Source: Linyphia triangularis (lineage: Eukaryota; Arthropoda; Arachnida; Araneae; Linyphiidae). Taken from it: a stretch of DNA of 64,000 nucleotides. Position 1 is the stretch's first letter. Each line of letters begins with the position of its first letter. The position numbers and the translations under genes were made by a program. Below are positions 25,823 to 37,116 of the stretch, in pieces. The stretch is from positions 112,062,827-112,126,826 of the forward strand of contig OZ021722.1 of the NCBI GenBank assembly GCA_963978545.1, given 5' to 3'. The notes under the pieces were generated by a model. That model was not told the DNA's origin. It did not search any database and worked only from the letters and a program-made list of their open reading frames with translations.

Positions 25823-26055
25823 TGTTAGTGTTTTACTATTAGATAAGATTAGCAGAGTGACTTTAAATGGAAGTTTAATTTATTACAAAAAGATCACAGC
25901 AGAATATGGAAGTTAACATTTTATATGGATGGTTAAATCGTTACAACATCTTTTAAACTAATTTTTACCGTTATAGAATTTCGTGTGATATTGCCAACTC
26001 AAAGATACAAATGTATTCAATAAATATCTGTCGTTGCCATATATATACACCAACA
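25823..26055 (-). repeat. Copia LTR, unit 7
   Basis: 233 bp. Differs from the inner units by TTATATGG for TTAGGTGG and TTAAATCG for TTAAACCG near 25921-25938. Confidence 0.75.
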
Positions 26056-26110
26056 TCCCCTCGCAACGACAGAATACTAGACAATAAACAATACATGCAG
26101 AATATAATAT

Positions 26111-27204
26111 TTACACTATCGACACCAAACCAATCATTGAGACAAGTTTTCGTGTTTTAACTGCCTCAAGTGGTTTTGTCAAAATATCTGCAATCATGAG
26201 TTCGGGTGCAAAACCTTCATCGTAATATTCTCCATATTTTTGAGAAAAACCTTGTGCCACATATCGTGCTTTATAGCGGCTAACATTTCCATGCTCATCG
26301 AGCTTCTTCTTGAACACCCATTTCCCGTTAATTGCTTGACAGCCTTCGGGAAGTTTTTCTAACTCCCATACATTATTAGAGCTTAGAGATTGCATTTCTT
26401 CTTGCATAGCTCTCGTCCATTCATCCTTTTCTGGACGAGCCATTGCTTCTTCGTAGGTCATACGCTCATTTAAAGGAAGATTAAAAGTTGCAGACATGAC
26501 ATAATCATTAAACCTTTGTGGTTTCTTAAGTTTTTGACTATCTCTGAGCTGTTGTGTGTCATTTTCTTTCGAAGTGGTGGGTATATTCTCCGAATTGTCA
26601 GTTTCAGCTTCTTTCTCTTCAGAAAACATATCTGATACTGGCTCCATTGGGAAATATGGTGTTTTGTTTTCCTGTTTCTCAACCAATTCTTCATGGAAAA
26701 TTACATCACGAGATCTAATCAGTTTTTCGGTTTCCTTGCACCATATTCAGTAACCATCATCATTGTTGTATCCTATTAAAATTCCTTTTACTGCTTTTTT
26801 CACCATTTTCTTTCTATTTTGTTTGAGAATGTGAGCATAGCATGTACAGCCAATAATTCTTAAATGTTTTAGACTTGGTTTCTGACCAGTCCATAGTTCT
26901 TGCGGCGATTTTCCCTCAACTGTTGTTGGTCCAGCGCGATTTAAATATATGTTGCTGCTGTGTTGATCATTTCAGCCCATAATATTTGAGGTAATTTTTC
27001 GTGTGCATACATCATAGAACGTACTGCCTCAACAACTGTGTGATTCTCTCGCTCACAGCAACCATTTTGCTCGGGTGAGTAAGGCATTATTAATCGCTGT
27101 TTAATTCCATGTTCTTGTAAAATTTTCCTCGCTAATTCATTATCCAATTCGCCTCCATTATCACTTAAAAACTCTTGAATTACATGACTAGCTACTTTTA
27201 GCTG
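26111..27204 (-). pseudogene. Truncated Copia polyprotein, unit 7
   Basis: Carries LRDSQK where all others have LRDRQK, plus IPTTSK, WVFKKK and PYSPEQ. It shares the RT/RNase H deletion, the TGA and the frameshift. Confidence 0.92.
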
Positions 27205-27643
27205 TTAGTTAAAACTACATACTTTAACTTCATGTAACTGTGTGCTATTGATCTTTGCATTGAAGATTTCAATGATATTGTTACTCCACAAAAATAAACT
27301 AAATAAGCAGTTTTTAAATACCTGTTATTGAGGTTAGTCCTCCAATTACTATCCAATTTATTAACTTTTCCATGTTCCAGGCTAACTTTCTCATTAATAA
27401 CATAGTAAAGTTTTCTTATATAAATGTATTTGTTAATATATCAAACTTCCAAAAGTAATTTTCATGGCTTATCTCTAGAGTCATCTATTCTGTTATAAGT
27501 TATAAATAAATTAATAATAAGATTAATTTTCCAACAACAATTAATTTAATGCATTTGTAATAAAGTGTTCCATACAATGGAAAATAATGTTAAAAATTTC
27601 ATTATTTTTTTCTTTTTTAAAAATATTTCTAAAATGTATGAAA

Positions 27644-29260
27644 CTGAACAAAGCATCATTGTCCTGACATATTGCATTGTACTCAATATTTTAACTACAG
27701 AAGGCAGCTGCATTCTACATTCTATTTATGTGCCTATTCCGAGAACTTTTATTTCTTTAGTAAGCTGTGTGACTAATTATTCTCAGTTGGCGCAATTGTT
27801 TTGGGAATTTTGAAGTTCTGTTTCATTACATTTATGTTTAATTTACGTCATTTTCCTGGCATCTACAAAAAATTACTAGGTATATAGGGGAAAAAAATAT
27901 CTTTTCGAAAATATGTACATTGACTTTAGATTTTTTAAATAGAATGTGCCAGCTTCTAATTACATTAATTTCGTCATTTCCCTAGCATATAAAGAACACA
28001 ATAACAGCAAACCAGAATAATGAAGCTTGTTATTTATTCAAAATATAATTGAAATTGATGTAATTTTAACAGTACCCATTGTGGCCACAGTACCTGGAAA
28101 CTTTCTGATTCTGAAAAAAGTGAAGGGAATATCAAAGAGTTTTTGAAAAAATTGCCAATATCAGGGAATTTTTCTATTGATTTGAATGTACCTTTCCACG
28201 TTCATCTTTATTTTAGAGCCATTTTCCTGGAGAATTGTGGGAATCGTTAAAAGTTTCATGGTACAGTATAATTCAAACTTTTCAATGCTGCCAAAGCTAT
28301 TTAAAATAAATGGCATATTTTCTCCTTTTTTCTATTTGATCTACACATCTGAAAAAGTAGAGAAATATGGAAAAAAAACACTTTTCGGTAACGTCAGGGA
28401 ATTTTTTAGAAATCTGACACGGAATTATCCGGGAACTTTTTTCCTGAATTTTGTGATCACCATGAGTACCCCACTACTATTCTTTTGTAATTAAATATTT
28501 TTTTTTTTGTCATTTTAATTATTAAGCTCCATTGTATTAAAATAGTGATTTTTTAAAATTATTTTTTCATACTCACAATTAACAAATTTTCACAAGAAAA
28601 GAAAACGAAGCTGTGTGTAGAAAAACTCTTTTACTTAAAAGCCTAGAAAACTACTCATACTTTGTACAACAAAAAATAACTTGAGTCTAACAGTAACTTT
28701 CTTACACTGGTGTAAAAATGTACTTTCCCTCATTCTCAAATTTTAAATAATTTTGTTATAAAAATGACCTTTTTAGAAGAGATTTATAGACCGGAGTAGC
28801 TAACTTTATTTTATATGCAACATATTTTTAATGCATTTTAACGCATCAAATAAGCATTTTATTTTATTTGAAAAAGTACTACTCTATCAAATAGTAGCAT
28901 AAATAACTATTTCTGTAATAACTTAAATTTATGTATTGTAAAATTTCATTTTCTGCTATTTATTGATTTCATTAGTGAGATGAAGAATCAGTCTTTTTCT
29001 CATAAATAGTTATTCTCTTGATTTTTTAGGACTTTGGTTCTATATTTAGTTCTTTACTACCTGGAATTCAGGCTGAACCTCCAAAGAACATGACTGTTAA
29101 TTGTGGTTTAGGATTGTGTCTGGAGATGGTCGTTGAGAATCTCTTAAGGAGTTAAGTGGTAGACTGAGGTAAGATTAGTGCTCTTAGTTTGAAATTTGTT
29201 ATAAATACAAGGCGTCCAATAACGGGAAAAATTAACATAGAAATCATTAATTGTAGAAAC
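27644..29260. repeat. Partial, Copia-free array unit 8
   Basis: A visibly diverged copy, with many scattered substitutions and the flank after the exon different from base 29261 on. Order: MITE-like block 28080-28461, then the SMC2 exon at 29030. Homology to the other units ends at GTAGAAAC, exactly where their LTR begins, so this unit shows the site before the Copia insertion. It is the likely remnant of the founder locus. Confidence 0.85.
29030..29168 (+). pseudogene. SMC2: SMC2 exon remnant, unit 8 (less damaged start)
   Basis: The first frame is open: DFGSIFSSLLPGIQAEPPKN, then MTVNCGL. The codon that is TAA in units 1-7 is CAG here, and the residue two before it is P (CCT), as in other SMC2 proteins, instead of S. 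The second half is worse: KESLKELSG is readable, but GGQR has become GRLR and a TGA precedes KES. It therefore decayed independently after splitting from the other seven. Acceptor TTTTAG and donor GTAAG remain. Confidence 0.78.
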
Positions 29261-29769
29261 ATTAATGATTTTATATTTTTTTTATATATAAGAAATATTA
29301 TATTTAAAATCTTAATCTCCCATTCAATGAAAGGATAGATCTCAGGCAGAAAAAACATTAACATCAGAACTTCTTTTTTTTTCTTCTTTTTTTCCCCATC
29401 AAATGTACTAAAATAGCAATTTTTTTTTAACTGCCTTATATATTTTAAATTTAATAGTAACAAACATATAATTATATGTTTTGCCTGTCAAACAATTTAA
29501 GAAAATACATATTTGAATTATTAGTATTTATATTATGATGCTTCATATAACTAAATTTTTTTCTATGGAAACCAGTCTTCGGATTCACTGTAACTTCCAA
29601 TAAATTAGAAACAGGATTATTTTGAATTTGTGTATAATTTAAAGTGATAAAAAATTCTCTGGGAGAAACTCATACCAATTCCAAAAAATATTTTCACTTT
29701 TTAGCTAGATTACAACTAGCATTTTTAATTAACAATTAATATTTACTCGGAATGAGCACACAATAGCAT
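29261..29769. other. AT-rich DNA, no gene seen
   Basis: Poly-T and AT-rich tracts (29272-29290, 29370-29396, 29420-29430). Nothing recognised. Confidence 0.5.
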
Positions 29770-30592
29770 ACACGTCTGGCTTTGATTCCATCTGTCTTTC
29801 AATGTCTCTTCTCAATGCATCCAGCCACCTAGTAGGAGGGCGACCTTTTTTTCTAATTCTGTCTTGTTTAGTTATTATCTTTTTTTGTCGGATTATTATC
29901 TTCAGCTCGGTAAATGTGTCCTAGTCAGCGACTGCGTTTGGTTTTAATAACATGAGTTATGTCTGGTTGTTTCAATTTTCTATAGATTTCGTGATTGTAC
30001 GTGTCAATGTCTCTTCTCAATGCATCCAGCCACCTAGTAGGAGGGCGACCTCTTTTTCTAATTTTGTCTAGTTTAGTGATTATTATCTTTTTTGTTGGAT
30101 TATTATCTTCAGATCTGTAAATGTGTCCTAGTCACAGAATGCGTTTGGTTTTAATAACATGAGTTATGTCTGGTTGTTTCAATTTTCTATAGATTTCGTG
30201 TACATGGGTGCACCATTTATTGTTTTCATAGACTGCTCCAAAGATTCTTCTTAATATTTTTCTTTCAAAGATAGTCATATTATTTTCTTCAGATTTATTG
30301 AGGGGCTAGCACTCATTACTATACAAGATCGCAAGTCACAGGTTGTTGGAGTGTATGGTTATGTATTTATTTTTCGATTAAATCGGAGGAGTCTGCTTTT
30401 TAGTTGGCATTTTAATCCAAAGTAGCACTTGTTTGCCATGGCTATTATAGTCCCAAGGTATTTAAATTCACCGACAGTTTCAAGTCTATAGTCATTAACT
30501 CGTAGTAGAGATACTTTGGAATACTTTTTAGTTTCTCCATGCATTTGGTTTTATTTCTATTGATGGTAATTTCCATTTCCTTCTCCTATCTC
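29770..30592 (-). pseudogene. LINE reverse transcriptase, C-terminal remnant
   Basis: Decayed non-LTR retrotransposon. Read leftwards from 30592: MEITINRNKTKCM, then LETVGEFKYLGTIIAMANKC (30359-30544), the FERKILRRIFG region, a LGHIYRSEDN-like stretch and the basic C terminus KRGRPPTRWLDALRRDI. These are the usual landmarks after the RT domain of endonuclease-type LINEs. There are several frameshifts and stops. The last ~185 bp is present twice: 29808 and 30006 start near-identical copies of the GRPPTRWLDALRRD segment and its upstream part, so the tail was duplicated. Confidence 0.8.
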
Positions 30593-30608
30593 CCTATCCT
30601 CCTCTGGC
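30593..30608 (+). repeat. 16-bp direct repeat, left flank of 28S fragment
   Basis: CCTATCCTCCTCTGGC, identical to 30946-30961. The two bracket the 28S-like fragment like a target-site duplication. Confidence 0.6.
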
Positions 30609-30930
30609 GGAGGCTTACGCCGCAGCGAGTAGGAGGGTCGCGGTGGCGAGCGTTGAAGGTGCCGGGCGCGAGCCCGCCTGGAGCCGCCACCGGTGCAGAT
30701 CTTGGTGGTAGTAGCAAATACTCAAGTGAGAACCTTGAGGACTGAAGTTGGAGAAGGGTTTCATGTGAACAGCAGTTGAACATGGGTCAGTCGGCCCTAA
30801 GGGATCGGAGAAATCCGTTCTGAAGCGAGACGTTGACTGTATCGCATAGAGTATGTGTTTGTCTCGCTGCCGACCGAAAGGGAATGGGGTCAATTTTCCC
30901 CAACCCGGACACGGAGATAGGTCCCTGAAA
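30609..30930 (+). pseudogene. Dispersed 28S rRNA gene fragment
   Basis: About 320 bp of GC-richer sequence matching the middle of the large-subunit rRNA: ACGCCGCAGCGAGTAGGAGG, GCGTTGAAGGTGCCGGGCGC, GCCCGCCTGGAGCCGCC, GATCTTGGTGGTAGTAGCAA, GAACAGCAGTTGAACATGGG, TCAGTCGGCCCTAAGGGAT and GGTCAATTTTCCCCAACCCG. It is colinear with known animal 28S. Short differences (e.g. GGATCGGAGAAATCCGTTCT after AAGGGAT) suggest a drifted copy. It sits about 21 kb from the rDNA array and interrupts the LINE. Open frames over it are artefacts. Confidence 0.85.
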
Positions 30931-30945
30931 CCCTGGCCACTGGTT

Positions 30946-30961
30946 CCTATCCTCCTCTGGC
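30946..30961 (+). repeat. 16-bp direct repeat, right flank of 28S fragment
   Basis: Second copy of CCTATCCTCCTCTGGC. Between the 28S match and this repeat lies CTGAAACCCTGGCCACTGG, of unknown origin. Confidence 0.6.
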
Positions 30962-33009
30962 CTAAAACCCTCTGCCACTGATTGTCTAGATCTTCCTATA
31001 ATGTCGACATTGTTTTTAGTGTAGTGTTTAGTGAAATAATCATTCATAGTTTAAAACAGAGTTATTCTTCAGATACATTTAATGACTGGTTATAGTTAAA
31101 TACGTGAATGCTTCTTAAATCCTTTACATTAACTTAAATTTTATATGTTTGTCGATGGCGACGGAATCAGGCCTAATGAACCCCCCTGCCGTCATTCAAT
31201 TGGACTGAAATTTTGCAGATTGGTTCGATGCCGATGACAATGCATTCTATTTAATTTTGCGGCTGTTACTGTCACTAAAAGGTCTCTTTAACAGAATATT
31301 AATAAACCAACCTGCCGTCATCCAACTGCGCTTTGACTACCATTTAACCGACTATTGTTGAAACTCTTTCCTGTTGCTAAATTTTTTTAACAAATAAATG
31401 AGAAAATTACTTGAATCGCAATAAATAAAAGGATTTGGATATGAGATCATCTTTAATAAATAAATTTTTAAACATAGTTTCATGCGCATTTTGCTGATGG
31501 AATTGTTTTTGATATCGGCGCTGTGTTAATATAAAAATTGACAATGCATATAAAGGATTTTTGTAAAACTGTTTTTATGGATTATATTATTTTATGCATT
31601 CGTTAACTACTTTTTTTCGGTAAATCGAATGATAAATATAATTGGGAAACTGTATTCTGCTTTTTAGATATGATTATTTTCTCCAAAAATGTATTTCACC
31701 AAAAAATATGCTGTAATATTGGAAAAAATCAGTCTTCGAAATACCATGTGCTTAAGCTTTACCGTCATGTTAAATTATTTTGAATTTCACTTGTGTATAT
31801 AATTTAGCAACCACACAGGAATGTACTGACTGTGTAAAACTTTAATACTACGAGCCAAGCTCATGCTGTTGAAGGAAAACTGACAAATTATTATGAATAT
31901 CAATTTTATAATTGAATTGAGACGAAGTGTGTTTTGGAGACCTTCACAAGTCAAAGATGACAAAGCAAATTATAGATTGGTATCTTAGATTGCATTTAAA
32001 ACATGGTAAAATATAACTTTAAATGAAATACATAAAAATAGTCTAAGTAAAAGACAAGTTGATATATTCTCTGATATAATTGTTTTTCAATTAAACCCCA
32101 TGAACTGTAAATATTTCAGATATGACACGTTGTAAGGTTAATCAGGATTTTGAAGAAATGCTTGTGAGAAATTCTGAACATTTTAGTTTTATGTAATTTA
32201 AGTAGTTTAAATAAGTTAGTTTAGTAGTAGTAAGTAAGTTAGTTTTATGTTTAGTTAAGGCAAGAAGAAAAATAATCATGTCCGTTAAGGATGCAGTCAG
32301 ACTGAAGTTTGAGGATTTGTTTTAATAATAAGGCGCCGGCATCCTCAATTCTAAGTTAGAGGATAACCAAAAATCTAACAGAAATATTACGCAAATAATT
32401 GTTCCAGGCATAATTGTTGTATAAGAATTAAATATATGCAATTTCATAAGCATGTCTTCCAAAGTAGCTATTTTCAAACCTCTCTAGCTAAAAGAATTAT
32501 AAAAACACTGTTTGAATTGCTATCTCTTTTAGAATTTAAAATATTGTTTACAACCAGAGGGATAACGTTTAATGTCCTACAGCATACATACTATAATAGC
32601 AATACAATAGATGTTTTTATTTTTCTAATGTTATTTAAGTTGCCTCATTATTTCAAGATGCTTTTATGCACGTTAAATACTTAATATTACTTAAATAGGT
32701 AGTTAGGAAGACCCAATTTAAATGCTACATTCCGTATTAAAAAATATTCATTTAAGTTAAGAGAACTGAATATAAATGTTTGAACTTGAAGTTTCATAAG
32801 TATTGCAAAAAAATTCAACTTTGATTTCCCTTCACGGTGATTAAGATGCGCAGAACAATAGTCCCTCTCTCGCAAAGTCCGCATTCCAGTCTTAGTTCTT
32901 TAGCTCAGTGGTTCATTCTGCACTTGATAATTTAGCTTCTGTCAAGTTCCTTACTAGAATTCATACAACTTGTCTTAAAATCATTAAAAAGAAGTTAAAT
33001 TCTTTTGTT
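30962..33009. other. Non-coding DNA between two LINE pieces
   Basis: No gene recognised. Two copies of CCTGCCGTCATYCAAYTG lie near 31185 and 31312 in an otherwise unmatched segment, probably part of an unidentified repeat. A GC-richer patch at 32270-32360 starts with CATGTCCGTTAAGGATGCAG but soon reaches stops. The rest is AT-rich. Confidence 0.5.
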
Positions 33010-33400
33010 TTCTCAATTATTTGTTTTAGAATATGGATTTGATCGATGGTGGACCTATAACTTCTGACAACGTTCTCCACATGTATTAGAAGTTTTTCAT
33101 GCATAACATTAGAGAAGATTTTGAATGCTGTGTTTAATTGGGTAATCCCCCTGTAATAATTACAATTTGTTTGCTTTTTTTAATGATTGGCCAGATAGTT
33201 CCATCATAGCATTCTAGGGGCATCCGTTCTATTTCCCATGTCCTACATGTAATAGCATGGATTGCTTTGATATGTTCTGGCTCTTTGATCTTTAAAAGCT
33301 CAGTCCAGTGGATCTGTAATTGTTCAGCCTCCTAAATGGCTGTTCAATCTCATGCAGTGTAGGCAAGTTAGACTCTTCGACCTGATTACCGACTATACCA
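33010..33400 (-). pseudogene. LINE reverse transcriptase, middle remnant
   Basis: Read leftwards: WTELLKIKEPEHIKAIHAIT, then RMPLECYDGTIWPIIKK, then (after frameshifts) the RT palm approach with TAFKIFSNVMHEKLL, HVENVV and YRSTIDQI, a typical non-LTR RT order. Strand and order agree with the C-terminal remnant at 29770-30592 and the N-terminal one at 34110-34690, so all three could be one element split by insertions and deletions. Confidence 0.75.
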
Positions 33401-34109
33401 TATAACGAGGAATGTAATTTTTTTTCTTCTTAGAGGGCTATATAATAAGTAAATTTAACTCTATCTCTTAAAATTTTAATACAAACCCCTATTTTTTATT
33501 AGATTTAGAATGGTTATCCTAGATACCAAATTTCAGTTCATTATGTTGAAAAGCACATCCCTTATGAGCAAACATTTTTTGGCCGATCTCGAGGGCACAT
33601 TTTGTAAAACGCGGAAGAAGCAAACGTTTTACGTGCTCCAAGACGTAATCTATTACACGGTCCCTTAAAGTGAGCTTTTTTACATTTTTGCTAAAATATT
33701 GAGAACCAAAAGTCAAAATGGAATGAAAAATATTCTTGGAAGGTTTTCAACCATAATATTTATAATTAGAGCTAAAAATAAAAAATGAACGTTTCTATTT
33801 AAAAAAAAATTAAAGAATGTTTTTTTAAATAGAAATAGTGTAATTATTAATTAATAATTATTTAAAAACTATTTAATACAAAAACTGCTTATATTATTTA
33901 TATTTGGCCTTTTACAAACTATCTTTTGAAACAAAAAATGCTAAAATATGTTAACTATTTAAGAATGTATGTTTAAAAAAGCAAATTTTCTTTTTAACAT
34001 TAATTTGCCATTTTATTTTTACACATCATTTAAAATACTAACCACTCATTTGAAAATTTATAAAATTTGGTATTTAGATGTTTTTTTGTATTCTATATCT
34101 AAATATGGT
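33401..34109. other. AT-rich spacer
   Basis: Interrupts the LINE pieces. Strongly AT-rich from 33730 to 34100. Nothing recognised. Confidence 0.5.
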
Positions 34110-34690
34110 ATAATATTATGGGGTTGCCATTGAACGTTTTAAAGTTTGGTTTAGTTTTAATATGTAGATGATGTTTATGATGTAGATACAAGATATAGCT
34201 ATTGTTCAGATTTTTTTTGCGTACTCTACCATCATCACCACCATCCAGCAGGTCTTTGAAATGTTCTCTCAAGTATCTCTGTCTGTTTACCTGCAAGTTC
34301 TCCATTTCTACAAGAAGTCAATTTTGAGTCCTTTCTAATATTGTTAATTAGTTCATTTGTTAATTAGTACTTTCTTACGTCTTTCTGTGCTTGTTTTAAG
34401 TGATTTCTTTAAACTATTCTTCCATTAAACTTTTCTTTTTGTGCACACTTTTTTCCTGTCTTCTCAGCTCTTTGTACCTCTCTTAAATGCTCCTAATGTG
34501 GATGTCCTTGAATCATAGCCTTATATGCTTTGTTTTTCCTTTTGGTGACATCCATACATTCAGAAGCATACCAGTCCTCCTCTCTTCAGAAAGAAGCTTT
34601 TCAGCAGTCCCAATAATAGCTAATTTAAGGTTTTCCCATTCCCTAGTTTCAACTTTAGATTGAAGCAAGGTTGGCATGGTTTAATTCAAT
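34110..34690 (-). pseudogene. LINE region upstream of RT, remnant
   Basis: Reading leftwards: LLQSKVETREWENLKLAIIG and TAEKLLSEERRTG (about 34680-34570), then ERYKELRRQEKKCAQKEK, then NRQRYLREHFKDLLDGG (34200-34305). These are the conserved linker segments between the endonuclease and reverse transcriptase of LINEs. Stops and frameshifts are present. Confidence 0.65.
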
Positions 34691-35698
34691 TTCCCCAGTT
34701 GGTTGAAACCAAATAGTTTGTTTTTTTTTCTCAAAAAAAACCCCACATTTTTTTTAATGCATAATTTAAATTTGTATTCTATTTATTTATAACTAGATTT
34801 TTTAAATTATTTGATGTCGCAACTTTTAACCAAAAGTTTTTCATTCCAAAGATATCATTTCAAAAAGAATTTTACTGCAAAAGCAACTACAGTGAATGTT
34901 GAGAGAATTTTTTCTTCTTTTGAAGCTGTGCAATTAAAATTGTGTAACAACCTGGGTTTAAAAAAAAGCTGCAATTTTTTTTTCTCCTTTTTTTTTTCCC
35001 CCCACAATTTTCATTCCTAAACTTGTTTTTAAATGGAATAAACAAATAAAAGCATGTAGTTTTTCTTTCTATTAATTTTCTAGAAAACAATTCACGTAAT
35101 GAAAGAACTACATTCTTGATATGACATGACTGATGGTTTGTAAATGAAAAATTATATGAATGTTATAGATAGAATGAGTTCTAATGTATTTAAAAAAATC
35201 TTATAATTAAAGACTATTGAAATGCTTACAAGTATGAACAAGTATGGCCACTTTCACAAATTTTTTCAAAGAGGGTTAGCCGCTAAAATGTCATACTTTA
35301 ACAAACTATGGACTAGAAACCTGATATAGGCTATAAGATTGGCTGATAATAACATGTGAAAAGAAAGTGAGGAGTTTTTTTATGCTGGTCGGCATTGTGA
35401 GATGGATTTCTTAACAACTTCATTAACAATTCAATGTCTATAATCTGCAACCCATCAAATATGTTTATAATTGGAATGTTTTACAGTATTTAAAAGTGTG
35501 ATTGATAGAACCTTGTTGTTTCATTATTTTCAGATATAATAAGTGTAAATAAATTTTACAAGAAAATATTCAAGTGACCATAACTGGTGTCCATTTCAAA
35601 AGCGTTTTTCCAGTTATGGCCATAACTAGTTTATATGATGTATTAGTTATGGCCATTATGTGATTTATAATCACATTTCTTTGCAACAAAAAAAGATT
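34691..35698. other. AT-rich DNA, no gene seen
   Basis: Homopolymer T/C stretch at 34975-35003. The word CAGTTATGGCCATAACTAG near 35611 is nearly palindromic, and GGCCATAACTGG recurs near 42095. No coding signal. Confidence 0.5.
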
Positions 35699-37116
35699 CT
35701 TTCCAAATTTACAAAAAATTATGTTTGCCTAATTTAAAAACACACTTGTAACAAACACATTATAATATAAGAAAAAGGCGGTTTCATTCCAATGCATTGA
35801 AAGTTTGAATATAGAATGAGAAATCAAATAATTTCCTTATTATTTTTTATACTCAAAATAAAAATTAAAAAAAAATAAAATAAAATAAGCATTATATGTG
35901 CTGAAATTAATTTAAAAACTCTCCCCCCCCCACCCCCTGTCACGAGCATTTCAACATTGTCCTAAATTACTTACAATAGCTTCCACTTTCATTTGAAAGC
36001 AACATCATATTCGAGAAACACGGAACAGGTTCTGTCCCATAGCTCCCATTCCGACACAGAACGGGAGCAGAGAGCAAGTGAACGGGAGTAGCTCAAATGA
36101 ACTACTCTTTACGGAACAGTTCAAACTGAGCCGTTCGGAAAGAGCAACTCAACTAAACTTTTCTGACTGAACAGGTTGAAAAGAACTGGCTCTTTGAAGC
36201 AAACCTGCTCATCGATAGTCTTGTAGTAAAGCACGTGTGTGTGTTATAGCTATGGTAAATCCCACTTTCCAAGCTCTCGTACATCACAATTAATATTTAT
36301 TAACTTAAGAATAGAATTAAAATAATTAAATTTAAATGAGGTAGGTTGCGTTACAATTGGAAAAACATAATATTGGATTTAGCGTGAGGACATCACCAAT
36401 TTAAAATCGGATCTCATCAAGTAAACATTAACCTTTGTTGCCAGCTCCTTCTCTCCAACATTAGTTGAAATAGAGTTCTTTGCCTGACGTCAGAGTCTGG
36501 TTTCTGGTGGGCTGTGGTAGTCGCCACAGTCTTGATTGATAGTACTCCATATCGATGTTATCCATCTACTCTGTGCTGCAACGCAGCCCTGCTGTTAGGA
36601 GAACATGGATGTGTGTCTGAGGAGTGGGAGGAGGAAACGAAACCTACTTCCTCAAGTGTAACGTCAGAGGTATGACGCATGGGATCGGAGCAGGAAATAT
36701 ATCGTCGAAGAATGTTAAAGAACAGGGTTTTGGTGTGATCAGAGAACAGGGTGTTCCTGCTCTTTTTAAGGAACAAGCTCAAAATAGCAGACTGTTCTTT
36801 TATTTCCCATCCCTACTACCTGTTTCTCGAATATGCTGTTGCTTTCATTATTAGGACAGTGTTGAAATGTCCGGGGGGGGGGGGGGGAGATATTTTAAAT
36901 TAATTTCTGCAGATATAATGCTTATATGTTTTTTTAAACTTTTTATTATTATTATTATTTTGACTATAAAAAAAATAATAATAACAAAATTATTACATTT
37001 CTCGTTCTATATTCAAACTGTCAATGCATTGGAATGAAACTGCATTTTTCTTATATTATAATGTGTTACAAGTATGTTTTTAAAGTAAGTAAACTTAATT
37101 TTTCTTAATTTGGAAA
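35699..37116. mobile_element. Foldback element, ~300-bp inverted arms
   Basis: The left arm 35699-36027 and right arm 36819-37116 are inverted copies of each other. Shared landmarks: TTGTAACA with ATTATAATATAAGAAAAA, GTTTCATTCCAATGCATTGA, AGCATTATAT, a C-run (35926) against a G-run (36874), and ATATTCGAGAAACA. About 790 bp of central sequence carries no transposase that I recognise. The arms are diverged by substitutions and microsatellite change (TTA repeats), so it is old. Confidence 0.8.

Larger units (their letters stand above)
24169..27643. repeat. Tandem array unit 7
   Basis: 3475 bp without the 514-bp duplication. The left part still matches unit 5 closely (one base differs near 25258, TTCCCC for TTTCCC). 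The right part drifts towards unit 1: WVFKKK, PYSPEQ and GTTCCATACAATGG near 27568. It looks like a crossover product between inner and outer unit types. MITE-like block at 24605-24995. Confidence 0.92.

Noticed and set aside
1333..29260. CRISPR-like array
   Set aside because: Units are 3.4-4 kb in a eukaryotic genome; no short repeats with unique spacers.
30615..31047. Several ORFs of 65-92 codons around 30.6-31.0 kb
   Set aside because: They overlap the 28S fragment and follow its GC-rich composition.
32895..32970. tRNA-like TTTAGCTCAGTGGTTCATTC
   Set aside because: It has an A-box-like word, but no proper B box or cloverleaf follows.
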